From the NCBI GenBank assembly GCA_963726105.1, contig CAVSBJ010000024.1:496001-560000 (forward strand): a DNA stretch of 64,000 bases, read 5' to 3'. This DNA comes from Roseiarcus sp963726105 (GTDB taxonomy: Bacteria; Pseudomonadota; Alphaproteobacteria; Rhizobiales; Beijerinckiaceae). The stretch's first letter is position 1. Each line of letters begins with the position of its first letter. A model generated the notes under the pieces. It was not told the DNA's origin. It was given only the letters and a program-made list of their open reading frames with translations, and did not search any database. A program made the translations under genes and the position numbers. Shown piece by piece: positions 63,357 to 64,000 of this stretch.

Positions 63357-64000
63357 ATGTCGAGATTCTCGATGTTCGGGACCGCGCTGGCCGCGGTGCT
63401 GCTCGCGGGTCCCGCTCACGCGGACGATAATACTGTCACAGTCGGCATGATCCTGCCGATGACCGGCCAGCAGGCGTCCACCGGCAAGCAGGAACGCGCC
63501 GGCGCTGAGCTTTACATGCAGCAGCATGGCGACACCGTCGCCGGAAAAAAGATCGTTCTTGAGATCAAGGACGACACTGGCGCGGCCGACGTCTCCAAGC
63601 GCCTGGCGGAAGAGCTGATCGGCAACGATCACGCCAAGGTGCTGATGGGTTTCGGGTTGACGCCTCTGGCGTTGGCCACGGCGCCGGTGGCCACGGAGGC
63701 GAAGGTTCCCGAGATCGTCAGCGCCGCCGCGACCGCGATGATCACCGAGAAGTCGCCCTATATTGTCCGCACGTCGTTCACCCTTCCGCAGGCGTCGGCG
63801 CCGATGGCCGAGTGGGCGGCCAAGAATGGGATCAAGAAAGTCGTCACCATCGTCGCTGACTATGGCCCCGGCGTCGACGCCGAAAAATGGTTCTCCGAAA
63901 CGTTCGAGAAGAACGGCGGAACGGTTGCGGAGAAAATCCGCGTGCCGCTCAAGAATCCGGATTTCGCGCCCTTCCTGCAGCGGGTGAAGGACGACGCGCC
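63357..64000 (+). CDS. Branched-chain amino acid-type ABC substrate-binding protein (partial)
   Basis: Starts ATG 63357 right after GGAGGAGGAGG and is open to the window edge, giving 214 residues of a protein that should be near 390. Signal peptide MSRFSMFGTALAAVLLAGPA plus HA, then VTVGMILPMTGQQASTGKQE, GKKIVLEIKDDTGAADVSKR, VLMGFGLTPLALATAPVATE and IVADYGPGVDAEKWFSETFE, the LivK/Peripla_BP_6 pattern. Ligand unknown: amino acids, amides, urea or aromatic acids are all bound by this family. Confidence 0.88.
   Translation, partial: MSRFSMFGTALAAVLLAGPAHADDNTVTVGMILPMTGQQASTGKQERAGAELYMQQHGDTVAGKKIVLEIKDDTGAADVSKRLAEELIGNDHAKVLMGFGLTPLALATAPVATEAKVPEIVSAAATAMITEKSPYIVRTSFTLPQASAPMAEWAAKNGIKKVVTIVADYGPGVDAEKWFSETFEKNGGTVAEKIRVPLKNPDFAPFLQRVKDDA

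Overview
The window is high-GC bacterial DNA. Gene content and protein style (FrcBCA-like sugar ABC genes, GguC/AraD1-type protein, DUF1178, DUF3108, BluB, 634-residue HtpG started by TTG) point to an alphaproteobacterium, most likely Hyphomicrobiales (Rhizobiales); the family cannot be fixed from sequence alone.

Layout. (1) 1-1453: end of an RND efflux pump operon (permease C-terminus, then periplasmic adaptor). (2) 1454-6577: a pile of insertion sequences (IS630, IS5-type, IS256), nearly all truncated, frameshifted or fused to one another. (3) 7033-14663: a nitrogen-scavenging type locus in ruins. A sigma-54-like promoter precedes an NMT1/SsuA-type ABC transporter (binding protein, permease, ATPase) and three ATZ/TRZ-type amidohydrolases, two of them tandem paralogues. 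All six genes carry frameshifts and/or stop codons. (4) 14741-19545: a second IS pile, with an IS30 element (3-bp CAA target duplication) inside an IS3 element flanked by IS630 and IS5 remnants. (5) 20029-54000: an intact chromosomal stretch in which I saw no broken gene apart from one inserted IS481. It holds htpG, an aspartate-type aminotransferase, nudC, a D-Ala-D-Ala carboxypeptidase, a TPM/LemA trio, ilvC, tRNA-Lys(CTT), a comF/grxC/DUF1178 run, ppa, a ribose/fructose-type sugar ABC transporter, a flavin oxidoreductase, a sirtuin, bluB and an aldo/keto reductase. (6) Within that stretch, 46207-53921 is a divergent sugar-acid catabolic locus: AraD1/GguC, HAD phosphatase, UxaA-type dehydratase and GntR/FCD regulator on the minus strand; FAH-fold protein, ketoglutarate-semialdehyde-type dehydrogenase and PfkB kinase on the plus strand. 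A perfect palindrome, CTAACATGTTAG, lies at the divergence point. (7) 54350-57901: a third IS cluster with an intact IS5-type element (CTAG duplication), an IS481 split by an IS110 element (a potential bridge-RNA system), and an inverted IS481 copy. (8) 58016-62540: a LigD-like ligase scrap and a decayed YbhF-YbhS-YbhR-like ABC-2 exporter on the minus strand. (9) 63357-64000: start of a LivK-type branched-chain amino acid binding protein, cut by the window edge.

How it fits together. The stable block is bracketed by IS481 copies in inverted orientation (30381-31443 and 56999-57901), so the 25.5-kb segment between them, carrying the sugar-acid locus, could invert. Decay is confined to the two blocks beside the IS piles, which argues for relaxed selection on accessory loci rather than uniform sequencing error, although several breaks sit in homopolymer runs and should be checked against reads. 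The two most informative systems are the silent sigma-54/amidohydrolase locus and the divergent sugar-acid regulon. I found no CRISPR array, prophage structural genes or recognisable defence system.
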